A stretch of DNA of 64,000 bases from Streptomyces sp. NBC_00236. Its GTDB lineage: Bacteria > Actinomycetota > Actinomycetes > Streptomycetales > Streptomycetaceae. The DNA lies in contig NZ_CP108100.1 in NCBI RefSeq assembly GCF_036195045.1, forward strand, positions 6,758,001-6,822,000, in the 5' to 3' direction. Every line of letters begins with the position of its first letter. Position 1 is the first letter of the stretch. The translations under genes were made by a program, and so were the position numbers. The notes under the pieces are model-generated. The model worked only from the letters and a program-made list of their open reading frames with translations. It ran no database searches and had not been told where the DNA came from. Positions 45,889-55,733 of this stretch are shown here, piece after piece.

Positions 45889-48253
45889 GCAGGGCCACCG
45901 GGCGCTCCGCGAACAGTTCCGCGGCCGGCACCGCGCCGCCGGAGAACTTCCGGCCCGGCGTCAGCAGGTCGTGCCACACCTCCTCGTCCGGCAGCGCCAG
46001 TTCCGTCCCGCGCCAGCCGCCCGACTCCGCCAGCCGCAGCGACAGCCGGGTCACCGCGGTGACCACCTCACCGGAACGGCAGAAGGCGAGCAGGTGCGCC
46101 GCCGCCGGACCGGAGGCGGTCAGCGGGGCGTACGTGCCCGACTCGCCGAACACCTCGGGCCGCTCCCGGCGCAGCCTCAGCGCCGTCCCGGTGAGCTCGC
46201 CCTTCTCGTCGTCGGGCGTTCCGTCGGGCGGCTGCCGGAACGGCCGCCGGTTGTCCGGGTCGACCAGCGCCAGATACTCCCGCTCCGTCCCCTGATAGAG
46301 GTCCGGCACCCCCGGCATCGTCAGGTGCACCAGCGCCGCGCCCAGCGTGTTGGCCCGCACATGCGGGGCCAGCTTTCCCGCGAACCGTTCCAGGAGCGCC
46401 CGCACCGGACCCGTGCGGGCGGCCGGACCGGCGGCGACGAAGTCCGTCGCGACCCGCTCGTACACCGGATCGGGCTCGGTCCAGCTCGTGAACAGCCCCG
46501 ACTCGCGCACCGCCTTCAGCAGCGCCGGCTCCAGCCGCCCGGCCTGCTCCCCGGGCGGGAACCCCACACAGCCGATCGCGGTCTGCCACGCCTGCCAGGC
46601 GAGCTGCGGATCGGGGGCGGCGGGGGCCGTCCGCGTCAGTTCGGCGACCAGCTCCGTCCAGGGGCCGGGGCACTGCGACAGCACCGCGATCCCCGCCCGC
46701 ACGTCGGCGCTGCGCTTGGTGTCGTGCGTCGTCAGCGCCGTGCCGGTGGCGGGCCAGTCGCGGGCGAGCCGCGCGCAGAAGGCGTGGAACGCCTCCGGTG
46801 CCACCGCCGGCTGCCCCGGATCGCCGCCGACCTCGTTGGCCGAGATCAGCGGCACGTACCGGTAGTACGCCGTGTCCTCGACCGCCTTGGCGCGCAGCGC
46901 GGACGCGGTCTGGGCGAACCGCGCGCAGAACGCCGCCCGGTCCACGCCCCCGCCGAGGTCCTGTCCGAGCCGGCCCAGGGCCAGCTCCCGCACCACGTCG
47001 ACGGCCGACGCCTCCTCCCGTACCGCGAACGCCGCCTTGGCATCGCTCACCGCGACCGCGTCGAGCGTCGCCTCGGCCGTCTCGGTGCAGGGCCCGCCCG
47101 CCGTCACGTACGGGCGGTAGACCGGGACCCGGACCAGCAGCTCGCGCACCGCGGTGTGCAGCGCCCAGGGGGCGTGGTCGCGCAGGGCGGGGTCCTCGGC
47201 GCAGACGCGTGAGGCGATCCGGGTCAGCAGTTCGGTCTCGGCGGCCAGTTCATGAGTGACCACCCGGTACGCGGCCCGGCGCACCGTCGCCGTCCAGTAG
47301 CCGCCCCGGTCACCGGCCGGGGCGGCGGACTCGCGGTAGCCGCCGAGCAGCTCGGCGGCGCCCACCGGGTCCACGAAGAGCCCGTCGATCCGGTGCAGCG
47401 CGTCGTACCCGGTCGTCCCGGCGACGGCCCAGCCGGCGGGCAGCGGCTCGGGGCCGGTGAGGATCTTCTCCACCACCGTCCACACCCCGCCGCTCGCCAC
47501 GGAGAGCCGCTCCAGATAGCCGGCCGGGTCGGCGAGCCCGTCCGGGTGGTCGATCCGCAGGCCGTCCACGACCCCGTCCCGGACCAGCTCCAGGATCTTG
47601 GCGTGGGAGCCGGCGAAGACCTCGGGGTCCTCGACCCGTACCCCGATCAGCTCCGAGATGGTGAAGAAGCGCCGGTAGTTCAGCTCGGTGCGGGCCAGCC
47701 GCCACCAGCCGAGCCGGTAGTGCTGGGCGTCCAGCAGTTCGGGCAGATCGAGGTGGGCGGTGCCGTCCCGCAGCGGGAACTCCTGCTCGCCGTAGCGCAG
47801 CACGTCCCCGTCGACCCGCAGCCGGTCCGACTCCTCGCCGATGCGTCCGGCGAGGACGGGCAGCAGGATCCGCCCGTCGCCCGCCGCCCAGTCGATGTCG
47901 AACCAGCGGGCGTACGGGGAGGCGGGCCCTTCGCGCAGGACCTCGCGCAGTGCGTGGTTGTGGCGGGGGTCGGCCGCCATGTGGTTCGGCACGATGTCCA
48001 GGACGAGGCCGAGCCCGTGCTCGCGGGCGGTGCGGGCCAGCCGGCGCAGCCCCTCCTCGCCGCCCAGCTCGGCGCGTACCCGGCCGTGGTCGACGACGTC
48101 GTAGCCGTGCCGTGAGCCGGGCACGGCTTCGAGCACGGGGGACAGGTGCAGATGGGAGACGCCGAGCGAGGCGAGATACGGCACGGCGTCCTCGGCGGCC
48201 GAGAACGGGAACTCCGGCTGGAGCTGGAGCCGGTACGTGGCGGAAGGCGTCAT
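45836..48253 (-). CDS. treY: Malto-oligosyltrehalose synthase
   Basis: An 805-residue GH13 enzyme that isomerises the reducing end of maltodextrins into a terminal trehalose unit. Visible regions are LVLDIVPNHMA, GLRIDHPDGLADP with the nucleophile Asp, WTVVEKIL with the acid/base Glu, and TALTTHDTKRSADVRAGIAVLS, a TreY-specific block. The N-terminal MTPSATYRLQLQPEF is also characteristic. Its product is the substrate of TreZ, encoded 3.6 kb downstream on the same strand. glgX lies 66 bp upstream, so glgX-treY are likely co-transcribed. Confidence 0.95.
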   Translation of the reverse strand: MTPSATYRLQLQPEFPFSAAEDAVPYLASLGVSHLHLSPVLEAVPGSRHGYDVVDHGRVRAELGGEEGLRRLARTAREHGLGLVLDIVPNHMAADPRHNHALREVLREGPASPYARWFDIDWAAGDGRILLPVLAGRIGEESDRLRVDGDVLRYGEQEFPLRDGTAHLDLPELLDAQHYRLGWWRLARTELNYRRFFTISELIGVRVEDPEVFAGSHAKILELVRDGVVDGLRIDHPDGLADPAGYLERLSVASGGVWTVVEKILTGPEPLPAGWAVAGTTGYDALHRIDGLFVDPVGAAELLGGYRESAAPAGDRGGYWTATVRRAAYRVVTHELAAETELLTRIASRVCAEDPALRDHAPWALHTAVRELLVRVPVYRPYVTAGGPCTETAEATLDAVAVSDAKAAFAVREEASAVDVVRELALGRLGQDLGGGVDRAAFCARFAQTASALRAKAVEDTAYYRYVPLISANEVGGDPGQPAVAPEAFHAFCARLARDWPATGTALTTHDTKRSADVRAGIAVLSQCPGPWTELVAELTRTAPAAPDPQLAWQAWQTAIGCVGFPPGEQAGRLEPALLKAVRESGLFTSWTEPDPVYERVATDFVAAGPAARTGPVRALLERFAGKLAPHVRANTLGAALVHLTMPGVPDLYQGTEREYLALVDPDNRRPFRQPPDGTPDDEKGELTGTALRLRRERPEVFGESGTYAPLTASGPAAAHLLAFCRSGEVVTAVTRLSLRLAESGGWRGTELALPDEEVWHDLLTPGRKFSGGAVPAAELFAERPVALLSRAAPGAGRGESAGLG

Positions 48254-48319
48254 GGAAACGTTCGTACCCAGATCCGGGCCGCCTCTGTCATCCGGGCCCG
48301 CACGAGTGCCCGGTCGGTC

Positions 48320-50491
48320 TCATGCCGGCCGCTGCAGCACCACCATGCTCCGCCCCACCAGCGTCACCCGATCGCCCGCCGCCACCTTCGGACCGGCCCC
48401 GGTCAGCACCCCGTCCGGGCGGGCCGTGTCGACCACCGCCAGCCACTGCCTGCCGTGATTGACCGGAACGGCGAATTCCAGCGTTTCGGCGCTCGCGTTG
48501 AACATCAGCAGGAACGAGTCGTCGGAGATCCGCTCCCCGCGCGGGCCGGGCTCCGAGATGGCGTGCCCGTTCAGGAAGACCGTCAGCGCCTTGGCGTGCG
48601 CCGCCTGCCAGTCCCGCTGGGTCATCTCCTGGCCCTCGGGCGTGAACCACGCGATGTCCGAGAGCTCGTCGTGCGTCCCCTCCACGGGACGGCCGTGGAA
48701 GAACCGCCGGCGCCGGAAGACGGGATGGTCGCGGCGCAGCCACACCATCGCCCGGGTGAACTCCAGCAGACTGCTGCCGAGGCCGCCGTCGTCCTGCCCG
48801 GCCCGCTCCTCGCCGTCACCGTCGCTGTCCGCCGTGCGGCCCGGGTCGGGCCAGTGCACCCACGACAGCTCGTTGTCCTGGCAGTAGCCGTTGTTGTTGC
48901 CCCGCTGCGTCCGGCCGAACTCGTCGCCGTGACTCAGCATCGGCACGCCCTGGGACAGCATCAGCGTGGCGATGAAGTTGCGCATCTGACGCTCACGCAG
49001 CTCCAGCACCTCGGGCCGGTCGGTCTCACCCTCCACACCACAGTTCCAGGACCGGTTGTGACTCTCGCCGTCCCGATTGCCCTCGCCGTTGGCCTCGTTG
49101 TGCTTGTCGTTGTACGAGACGAGGTCGTGCAGGGTGAATCCGTCGTGGCAGGTGGCGAAGTTGATCGAGGCCAGCGGCCTGCGCCCGTCGTCCTGGTACA
49201 GGTCGGAGGAGCCCGTCAGTCGGCCGGCGAACTCGGCCAGCGTCCGCGGCTCGCCGCGCCACAGGTCCCGCACGGTGTCCCGGTACTTCCCGTTCCACTC
49301 GGTCCACAGCGGCGGGAAGTTCCCCACCTGGTAGCCGCCCTCGCCCACGTCCCACGGCTCGGCGATCAGCTTCACCTGGCTGACCACCGGGTCCTGCTGC
49401 ACCAGGTCGAAGAACGACGACAGCCGGTCCACCTCGTGGAACTGACGGGCCAGCGTGGCCGCCAGATCGAAGCGGAAACCGTCCACGTGCATCTCGGTCA
49501 CCCAGTAGCGCAGCGAGTCCATGATCAGCTGGAGCACGTGCGGGGAGCGCATCAGCAGGGAGTTCCCGGTCCCCGTGGTGTCCATGTAGTAGCGCTGGTC
49601 GTCGGCGAGCCGGTAGTACGAGGCGTTGTCCAGTCCCCGGAAGGAGAGCGTCGGCCCCAGGTGGTTGCCCTCCGCCGTGTGGTTGTAGACCACGTCGAGG
49701 ATCACCTCGATGCCGGCCTGGTGCAGGGCGCGCACCGCCTGCTTGAACTCCAGGACCTGCTCGCCCCGGTCGCCCCAGGAGGCGTAGGCGTTGTGCGGGG
49801 CGAAGAAACCGATGGTGTTGTAGCCCCAGTAGTTGGCGAGCCCCGCGTCCGCCAGCCGGTGGTCCTGGACGAACTGGTGCACCGGCATTAATTCGATGGC
49901 CGTGACGCCGAGCTCCGTCAGATGCGCGATGACCTCCGGATGGGCCAGCCCGGCGTACGTACCGCGCAGCTCCTTCGGCAGCCCCGGATGGAGCATCGTC
50001 AGGCCCTTCACATGGGCCTCGTAGATGACCGTGCGGTGATAGTCCGTACGGGGCCGCCGGTCGTCGCCCCAGTCGAAGTACGGGTTGACCACCACCGAGG
50101 ACATCGTGTGGGGCGCCGAGTCGAGGTCGTTGCGCGCGTCGGGCCGGCCGAACGGATAGCCGTACACCGCCTCGCCCCACTGGATCTGCCCGGCGACCGC
50201 CCGTGCGTACGGATCCAGGAGCAGCTTGGCGGAGTTGCAGCGGGCGCCGCGCTGGGGTTCGTACGGCCCGTGGACCCTGAACCCGTACCGCTGGCCGGGC
50301 ATCACCCCGGGGAGATAGGCATGGCGGACGAAGGCGTCGGTCTCCCTCAGCTCCACCGCCGTCTCGGAGCCGTCGTCGTGCAGCAGGCACAACTCGATTC
50401 GGTGGGCGGCCTCCGAGAAGACCGCGAAGTTGGTCCCGGCGCCGTCGTACGTGGCACCGAGGGGGTACGCCTGTCCCGGCCAGACCTGCAT
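48320..50491 (-). CDS. glgX: Glycogen debranching enzyme
   Basis: A 723-residue GH13 isoamylase-type debranching enzyme that removes short alpha-1,6 branches from glycogen and supplies maltodextrins to TreY. An N-terminal CBM48-like domain precedes the barrel. Motifs are VILDVVYNHTAEGNH, GFRFDLAATLA (nucleophile Asp), LIAEPWDVG (acid/base Glu) and the hallmark NDKHNEANGEGNRDG with SWNCG. The start ATG follows GGGAAGAG. It heads the glgX-treY transcription unit, closing a glycogen-to-trehalose route with treZ. Confidence 0.95.
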   Translation of the reverse strand: MQVWPGQAYPLGATYDGAGTNFAVFSEAAHRIELCLLHDDGSETAVELRETDAFVRHAYLPGVMPGQRYGFRVHGPYEPQRGARCNSAKLLLDPYARAVAGQIQWGEAVYGYPFGRPDARNDLDSAPHTMSSVVVNPYFDWGDDRRPRTDYHRTVIYEAHVKGLTMLHPGLPKELRGTYAGLAHPEVIAHLTELGVTAIELMPVHQFVQDHRLADAGLANYWGYNTIGFFAPHNAYASWGDRGEQVLEFKQAVRALHQAGIEVILDVVYNHTAEGNHLGPTLSFRGLDNASYYRLADDQRYYMDTTGTGNSLLMRSPHVLQLIMDSLRYWVTEMHVDGFRFDLAATLARQFHEVDRLSSFFDLVQQDPVVSQVKLIAEPWDVGEGGYQVGNFPPLWTEWNGKYRDTVRDLWRGEPRTLAEFAGRLTGSSDLYQDDGRRPLASINFATCHDGFTLHDLVSYNDKHNEANGEGNRDGESHNRSWNCGVEGETDRPEVLELRERQMRNFIATLMLSQGVPMLSHGDEFGRTQRGNNNGYCQDNELSWVHWPDPGRTADSDGDGEERAGQDDGGLGSSLLEFTRAMVWLRRDHPVFRRRRFFHGRPVEGTHDELSDIAWFTPEGQEMTQRDWQAAHAKALTVFLNGHAISEPGPRGERISDDSFLLMFNASAETLEFAVPVNHGRQWLAVVDTARPDGVLTGAGPKVAAGDRVTLVGRSMVVLQRPA

Positions 50492-50877
50492 GGATTCGAC
50501 TCTTCCCCTTCTGATGCGGTTGCCTGGGGATTGCGGGCCCCCTGGGGCAGATCTTCCCCGAAAGAGCGGCCCTTACCTAGGACCGGCCGGTTAACGGGGG
50601 CGGCGTCGCGGACGCCGCCCGGTCCGGTCAACATCGGGCCCCTTCGCGTCGCCCGGAACCGGAATCCGGCACCTCGCCCGGGAGGTTGTCCGGAATGCGG
50701 CTTGAGGTGGGGTGTTTAATCACTATGAATCCGCTCACTCCGGCAGATCTCGTCGCGAGGAACATGCGTGTGCCGTAGGGGAGTTGGGAAAGGAGCCTGT
50801 GCATCCGGCTGCACCGGCTCCCGCTCGCGGAGTACCCTTCCTTGATCGTTGGTGGGGGAGTGGAAGGCGGTGCGCGG
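50492..50877. other. Divergent intergenic region between glgX and the HEPN gene
   Basis: This 386-bp stretch contains a 10-bp hairpin (GGGCGGCGTC, loop GCG, 50598-50620) and a partial repeat GGAGCC/GGCTCC (50792-50821). A lower-GC segment near 50700-50740 probably holds the plus-strand promoter. No ORF with a ribosome site was found. Confidence 0.45.
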
Positions 50878-52110
50878 GTGAGCTCGGGAGGGTTCGAGCT
50901 GCCCCCAGGTGACACGGGTCACGAGGGGGATCCGGCCGACGTCCCGCCCGGGGCGGTCTCGCTGGCGCAGCCTCTGGAGATCGGTGCGGAACTGGACTGG
51001 GGCGCGGACGCCTGGAGCGAGGTGCGCACGCGCGCCCAGCGGGCCGGGCGCGCCTACATCTGGCTGAATCTCGTCGAACAGCGGCTGCGTGCCGTGGTCG
51101 CCGCGGTGCTCCGGCCGATCTACGAACCGGTCCACGGGGAGGACTGGGTGGTGGCCGCGGCGGGACCCGCCGGGCAGGAGTGGGTACAGCGTGCCGTCGC
51201 CGTACGCGAGGTCTCCCGGCGCAAGGGCTATCTGCTCGACCCGGCCGACGACAACGTCCTGAGCTTCCTCACGCTGCCGCAGCTGCGTGAGCTGATGGTC
51301 CAGCACTGGCCCTGCTTCGAGCCCTACTTCGACGACCGACGGGACGTCGAGCTGGCGCTGGACGAGCTGGAGGTCGCCCGCAACGTGGTCTCCCGCAACC
51401 GCGCCCTCAACGAGGCGGTGCTGGCCCAGGCGGAGCGGGCCTCCGCCCGGCTGCTGGAGATCCTCGGCAGCGGCGCGGCCGTCCCGTCCGCCGACCGGCT
51501 TCCGGTGGACGCCGTGGAGGAGCTCGTCGGCGACCGGTACGCGGACGTGGTCTCCGTCCACCCCGACCGGGTGCGGCTCCAGCGCCAGCTGCCCGCCGAG
51601 GACCTCTTCGGCGGGGCGCGCCGGCTGGACGCGATCGGCATAGGGCTCAACCTGCTGGTGCAGAACTTCTCCGGGCGCCGGCTGATCCGGCTCGCCGAGT
51701 CGGGCTGCCGGGTCCGGCTGCTCTTCATCAACCCGGCCAGCAGCGCGGTCAAGCGCCGGGAGCGGGAGCTCGGCCTCAAGAAGGGCGAGCTGAGCCGGTC
51801 GGTGGAGATGAACATCCTTCACATGCGCCGGGTCCGCTCGAAGCTGCGCGACCCCGGTGCCTTCGAGATCCATGTCTTCGACGAGACGCCGCGCTTCACC
51901 GCCTACCTGGTGGACGGCGACGGCGCCAACGCCGTGGGCGTCGTCCAGACGTATCTGCGCCGGGCGCGCGGCATGGAGGCGCCCGTGCTGGTGCTGCGGG
52001 GCGGCGGACGGGCGGTCGTCCGGGCCGGCCAGGACAGCGAGCACGGGCTGTTCGAGACGTACCGCGAGGAGTTCGAGTCCGTGTGGACGGACTCCCGGCC
52101 GGTCTCCTGA
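50878..52110 (+). CDS. SAV2148-family HEPN-domain protein
   Basis: A 410-residue protein of a family conserved across Streptomyces and known as SAV2148. The N-terminal part (about 20-180) has the long helices expected of a HEPN domain, including YIWLNLVEQRLRAVVAAVL. The C-terminal half (about 225-400) contains strands LLVQNFSGRRLIRLAE and VRLLFINPASSAVK, resembling phospholipase-D-like or nucleotide-binding folds; no HxK pair is visible. HEPN proteins often act as RNases. The start is uncertain between GTG 50878 and upstream TTG/GTG codons at 50842 and 50860. Confidence 0.75.
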   Translation: MSSGGFELPPGDTGHEGDPADVPPGAVSLAQPLEIGAELDWGADAWSEVRTRAQRAGRAYIWLNLVEQRLRAVVAAVLRPIYEPVHGEDWVVAAAGPAGQEWVQRAVAVREVSRRKGYLLDPADDNVLSFLTLPQLRELMVQHWPCFEPYFDDRRDVELALDELEVARNVVSRNRALNEAVLAQAERASARLLEILGSGAAVPSADRLPVDAVEELVGDRYADVVSVHPDRVRLQRQLPAEDLFGGARRLDAIGIGLNLLVQNFSGRRLIRLAESGCRVRLLFINPASSAVKRRERELGLKKGELSRSVEMNILHMRRVRSKLRDPGAFEIHVFDETPRFTAYLVDGDGANAVGVVQTYLRRARGMEAPVLVLRGGGRAVVRAGQDSEHGLFETYREEFESVWTDSRPVS

Positions 52111-52188
52111 GGGACCGTCCCTCCTCGTTGTCAGTGCCCCGTGCGAGGGTGGTCGTCATCTGGGGGAGCACCACGAAGGAGGTACGGG

Positions 52189-52935
52189 ATGAGCTGGCAC
52201 CGGCATGCGCTGGTCGGCTTCGACCTGGAGACGACGGGTACGGAACCGCTGGAGGCCCGGATCGTGACGGCCGCGGTCATCCGTGTCGACGGCCGGGAGG
52301 GGGAGCCGGTGAGCCGGCACACCTGGCTGGCCGATCCGGGGATCAGGATCCCCGCACAGGCCTCGGCGATCCACGGCATCAGCAGTGAGCGGGCGGCGGC
52401 GGAGGGCCGGCCGGTGCGCGAGGTGGCCGACGAGATCGCCGACACCCTGACCGGGTACTGGCGCGAGGGCGTCCCGGTCGTCGCGTACAACGCGGCCTTC
52501 GACCTGACGTTGCTGACGGCCGAGCTCCACCGCCACGGGCTGCCCTCGCTCAGCGACCGGCTCGACGGCGCGGGGATCGGACCGGTGATCGACCCGTACA
52601 CGATCGACCGGTCCGTCGACCGTTACCGCAAGGGCAAGCGCAATCTCGAAGCGGTCTGCGTCGAGTACGGCGTGGTCCACCAGGGAGCGCACGACGCGGC
52701 GGCGGACGCGCTGGCGGCGGTGCGCGTGGCGTACGCGATAGCCGCACGGCACGGCTCGGTGGCCGCGCTGTCGGCGCAGGAGCTGCACGAGCGCCAGATC
52801 GTCTGGTACGAGGAGTGGGCGGCCGACTTCCAGCAGTTCCTGCGCCGCAAGGGGACGGCGGACGCGGTCATCGACGGCCGCTGGCCGGTCCGGGAGCCGG
52901 TGCAAGGAGCGAAATCGAGCCCGTCCGGCGTTTGA
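52189..52935 (+). CDS. DEDDh 3'-5' exonuclease (DnaQ-like)
   Basis: A 248-residue exonuclease of the DnaQ/epsilon type. The metal-binding acids are Asp12 and Glu14 in GFDLETTG, Asp in AYNAAFDLTLL, and the final HxxxxD in GAHDAAADAL. It lacks polymerase or BRCT domains. It could act as proofreading-like or repair nuclease on DNA or RNA; the substrate is not shown by sequence. A GAAGGAGG site six bases before ATG 52189 fixes the start. It is convergent with the APH-like gene, 18 bp between stops. Confidence 0.9.
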   Translation: MSWHRHALVGFDLETTGTEPLEARIVTAAVIRVDGREGEPVSRHTWLADPGIRIPAQASAIHGISSERAAAEGRPVREVADEIADTLTGYWREGVPVVAYNAAFDLTLLTAELHRHGLPSLSDRLDGAGIGPVIDPYTIDRSVDRYRKGKRNLEAVCVEYGVVHQGAHDAAADALAAVRVAYAIAARHGSVAALSAQELHERQIVWYEEWAADFQQFLRRKGTADAVIDGRWPVREPVQGAKSSPSGV

Positions 52936-52953
52936 GGGCCAAGGGCCAAGCCC

Positions 52954-53820
52954 TCAGAACGGGTACCACCGCACCGACGTGTCACCGTCCCGCAGGGACG
53001 CGACCCGGCGGCGGAACTCGGCGAGTGCCTTCGGATTGGCCGGGGCGTGCTGCGCCACCCATGCGCAGCTGGCCGTCTCCCGTGCCCCGCGCAGTACCGC
53101 GCAGCCGTCCCACTCCCGCACGTCCCACCCGTACGCCGAAGTGAACGCGTCATAGGCCTCGGCCTCCAGGCCGTACCGGTCGCGGGACAGGGCGAGCACC
53201 ACCAGGTCGTGCTCGCGCAGATCCGCGGAGAAGGTCTCCAGGTCCACCAGGACCGGCCCGTCAGGACCGACATGGACGTTGCGTGCGAGCGCGTCACCGT
53301 GGATGGGGCCCGGGGGCAGCTGCGGGACCAGGCCGGCGGCCGCCGCCGCGAAGCCGTCGCGGCGCTCGCGCAGATACGCGGCGTCGGCCGGGTCGATCGC
53401 CTCGCCCGCCAGGCTCAGCCAGCGCTCGACGCCGCCCAGCAGTTCCCGGCGGGGCAGGCCGAGGCCCGCAGGGTCCGGCAGGGCGTGCACCGCGCGCAGC
53501 AACGGCGCCAGATCGCGCGGCTCGGCGGGCCGCACCGCGTCCGGCAGCCGGTGCCACAGCGTCACCGGGTGGCCCTCGACCAGCCGCGCCTCCGGCTCGG
53601 CCGCCCGGACAGCGGGGACGCCGGACGCGGCGAGCCACCGCGCCACGGCCACCTCGCGCTCGGCCCGGTCCCGCAGTTCCGGGCTCCGCACGGCGTCCCG
53701 GCCGATCTTGACGACCAGGTCGCCCACGGCGAACACCGCGTTCTCGCCCAGCGCGATCAGCTCCGCGTCACCGGGCAGTCCGGCGGCGGTCAGTACCTCG
53801 CGCGCTCGCATCTCGTTCAT
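52954..53820 (-). CDS. Aminoglycoside-phosphotransferase-fold kinase
   Basis: A 288-residue APH/choline-kinase-fold protein. The catalytic loop is IHGDALARNV (H-G-D with Asn five residues later) and the metal-binding Asp is in VLVDLE. A P-loop-like start GENAVFAVGDLVVKIGR holds the ATP-anchoring Lys. Such proteins phosphorylate aminoglycosides, other antibiotics, or small metabolites; without closer homologues no resistance function is claimed. ATG 53820 is taken by family alignment; the longer frame upstream is antisense to the ABC permease. Confidence 0.82.
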   Translation of the reverse strand: MNEMRAREVLTAAGLPGDAELIALGENAVFAVGDLVVKIGRDAVRSPELRDRAEREVAVARWLAASGVPAVRAAEPEARLVEGHPVTLWHRLPDAVRPAEPRDLAPLLRAVHALPDPAGLGLPRRELLGGVERWLSLAGEAIDPADAAYLRERRDGFAAAAAGLVPQLPPGPIHGDALARNVHVGPDGPVLVDLETFSADLREHDLVVLALSRDRYGLEAEAYDAFTSAYGWDVREWDGCAVLRGARETASCAWVAQHAPANPKALAEFRRRVASLRDGDTSVRWYPF

Positions 53821-53946
53821 GGATCCGATTTTCGCATCCGTGCAGGTTGCCTTGACGAACCGACGGCCCGTCAGCACGATGGCGGAGGCCACCTGAGCGG
53901 CCAGAACGGTATAAAGCCGGTCGAATGACGCAAGGGGGTCGTATCC

Positions 53947-54897
53947 ATGACATTGGCGAACGCAACCGTACAGTCCGGACGGCATGGTCCGCCGGGCGGC
54001 CCGGGCGACAAGCGGTCCGGACGGACCAACCGGAACGCCGGAACCTGGTTCCTGGTGCTGCCCGCCCTGATCCCCATCCTGATCCTCAGCGTCGGTCCCC
54101 TGCTCTACGGCATCGCGCTGGCCTTCACGGACGCCCAGTCCGGCCGCACCCGGTCCACCCAGTGGGTCGGCGTACTGAACTTCCAGGACCTGCTCCACGA
54201 CGGGCTGTTCTGGGAGTCGTTCCGGATCGGCCTGGTCTGGGCGGTCGGCGTCACCGTCCCGCAGTTCGTGCTCGCCCTGGGTCTCGCCCTGCTGCTCAAC
54301 GAGAACCTGCGGATGCGCTGGCTGGCCCGGGCCCTGGCGATCATCCCGTGGGCGATGCCCGAGGTCGTCGTCGGCATCATGTGGCGCCTCGTCTACAACC
54401 CGGACGCCGGCATCCTCAACGAGACCATCCGCGACCTGGGACTCGGCGACGGCCGGGACTGGCTGACCGGTCTCGCCACCGCGCTGCCCGCGGTGATCCT
54501 CGTCGGTGTCTGGGCCGGCATGCCGCAGACCACGGTCGCCCTGCTGGCCGGACTGCAGAACACCCCGCACGAACTCCACGAGGCCGCCGCCCTGGACGGC
54601 GCGGGTGCCTGGCGCCGGTTCCGCACCGTCACCTGGCCCGCGCTCAGACCCGTCGCGCTCTCCATCACCGCGCTCAACTTCATCTGGAACTTCAACGCCT
54701 TCGCCCTGGTCTACGTACTGACCAACGGCGGCCCCGGCGGCCGTACCCGGCTGCCGATGCTCTTCGCGTACGAAGAGGCATTCCGGTACGGACAGTTCGG
54801 CTACGCCGCCGCGATGGGCTGTGTGATGGTCGCGGTGATCTCCGTGATCCTCGCCGTGTACCTCGCCGGACGGCTCAGGGGAGGCGAGGACCGATGA
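53947..54897 (+). CDS. Sugar ABC transporter permease, MalF type
   Basis: A 316-residue permease with about six membrane helices, first of a three-gene carbohydrate importer. The EAA loop facing the ATPase is EAAALDGAGAWRRFRTVTWPAL near 218-239. A 30-residue basic N-terminal tail precedes helix 1 (FLVLPALIPILILSVGPLLYG). Its TGA overlaps the ATG of the next permease. No ATPase is encoded here, so it probably shares a genome-encoded multitask ATPase such as MsiK. Confidence 0.9.
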   Translation: MTLANATVQSGRHGPPGGPGDKRSGRTNRNAGTWFLVLPALIPILILSVGPLLYGIALAFTDAQSGRTRSTQWVGVLNFQDLLHDGLFWESFRIGLVWAVGVTVPQFVLALGLALLLNENLRMRWLARALAIIPWAMPEVVVGIMWRLVYNPDAGILNETIRDLGLGDGRDWLTGLATALPAVILVGVWAGMPQTTVALLAGLQNTPHELHEAAALDGAGAWRRFRTVTWPALRPVALSITALNFIWNFNAFALVYVLTNGGPGGRTRLPMLFAYEEAFRYGQFGYAAAMGCVMVAVISVILAVYLAGRLRGGEDR

Positions 54898-55733
54898 GTC
54901 TGCGTACCAGCCGGCCGGCGCGCGCCGGACAGTACCTCGCACTGCTCTGCTATCTGGTCTTCCTGGCCTTCCCGTTCCTGTGGCTGATCTCGACCGCCTT
55001 CAAACCCGCACCCGAACTCGGCTCCCTGCACCCGACCTGGATCCCCGAGAACCCGACGCTGGACAACTTCCGGCAGGCCTTCGACGAGCAGCCGCTGCTC
55101 CGGGCCGCCGCGAACTCGCTCGTCGCCGCGCTCAGCGCGGGCGTCATCGCCGTCGTCATCGCGACGCCGATGGCCTATGTGATGGCCCGTCACCGCACAC
55201 GGCTCTCCACCGCCGCCACCGGCTGGGTCGTGATCAGCCAGGCTTTCCCCTTCGTCCTGCTGATCATTCCGCTCTTCCTGGTCCTCAAGAACCTGCATCT
55301 GATCAACACCCTGTGGGGGCTGATCATGGTGTACGTCGTCTGGGCCCTGCCGTTCGCGCTGTGGATGCTGGTCGGCTACGTACGGGCCGTACCGCCCGAA
55401 CTGGAGGAGGCGGCGGCGGTCGACGGGGCCGGCCGGCTGCGGACCCTGGTCTCGGTCACCGCACCCCTGCTGGCTCCCGGGATCGTCGCCACCGCGCTCT
55501 TCGCCTTCATCACCGCATGGAACGAGTTCTTCTTCGCGCTCGTCCTGCTCAAGACACCGGAGAAGCAGACCTTGCCGGTCGTACTGACCCACTTCCTCGG
55601 CGCGGAGGGCGCCAGCGACCTCGGACCGCTCGCCGCCGCCGCGTTCCTCGCCACCCTCCCCTCACTCGTCCTCTTCGCCGTCATCCAGCGGCGGATCACG
55701 GGCGGCATGCTCGCAGGGGCGGTGAAGAGCTGA
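54894..55733 (+). CDS. Sugar ABC transporter permease, MalG type
   Basis: A 279-residue permease with six membrane helices, partner to the MalF-type protein. The EAA loop is EEAAAVDGAGRLRTLVSVTAPLL. It starts at an ATG overlapping the upstream stop by four bases (ATGA) and its own stop overlaps the next ATG (TGATG), so the three genes are translationally coupled. Sugar specificity lies mainly with the binding protein. Confidence 0.92.
   Translation: MSLRTSRPARAGQYLALLCYLVFLAFPFLWLISTAFKPAPELGSLHPTWIPENPTLDNFRQAFDEQPLLRAAANSLVAALSAGVIAVVIATPMAYVMARHRTRLSTAATGWVVISQAFPFVLLIIPLFLVLKNLHLINTLWGLIMVYVVWALPFALWMLVGYVRAVPPELEEAAAVDGAGRLRTLVSVTAPLLAPGIVATALFAFITAWNEFFFALVLLKTPEKQTLPVVLTHFLGAEGASDLGPLAAAAFLATLPSLVLFAVIQRRITGGMLAGAVKS

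Noticed and set aside
52954..53820. Aminoglycoside resistance gene
   Set aside because: The APH fold is clear, but the family is mostly non-resistance kinases and no resistance-specific residues can be named from sequence alone.
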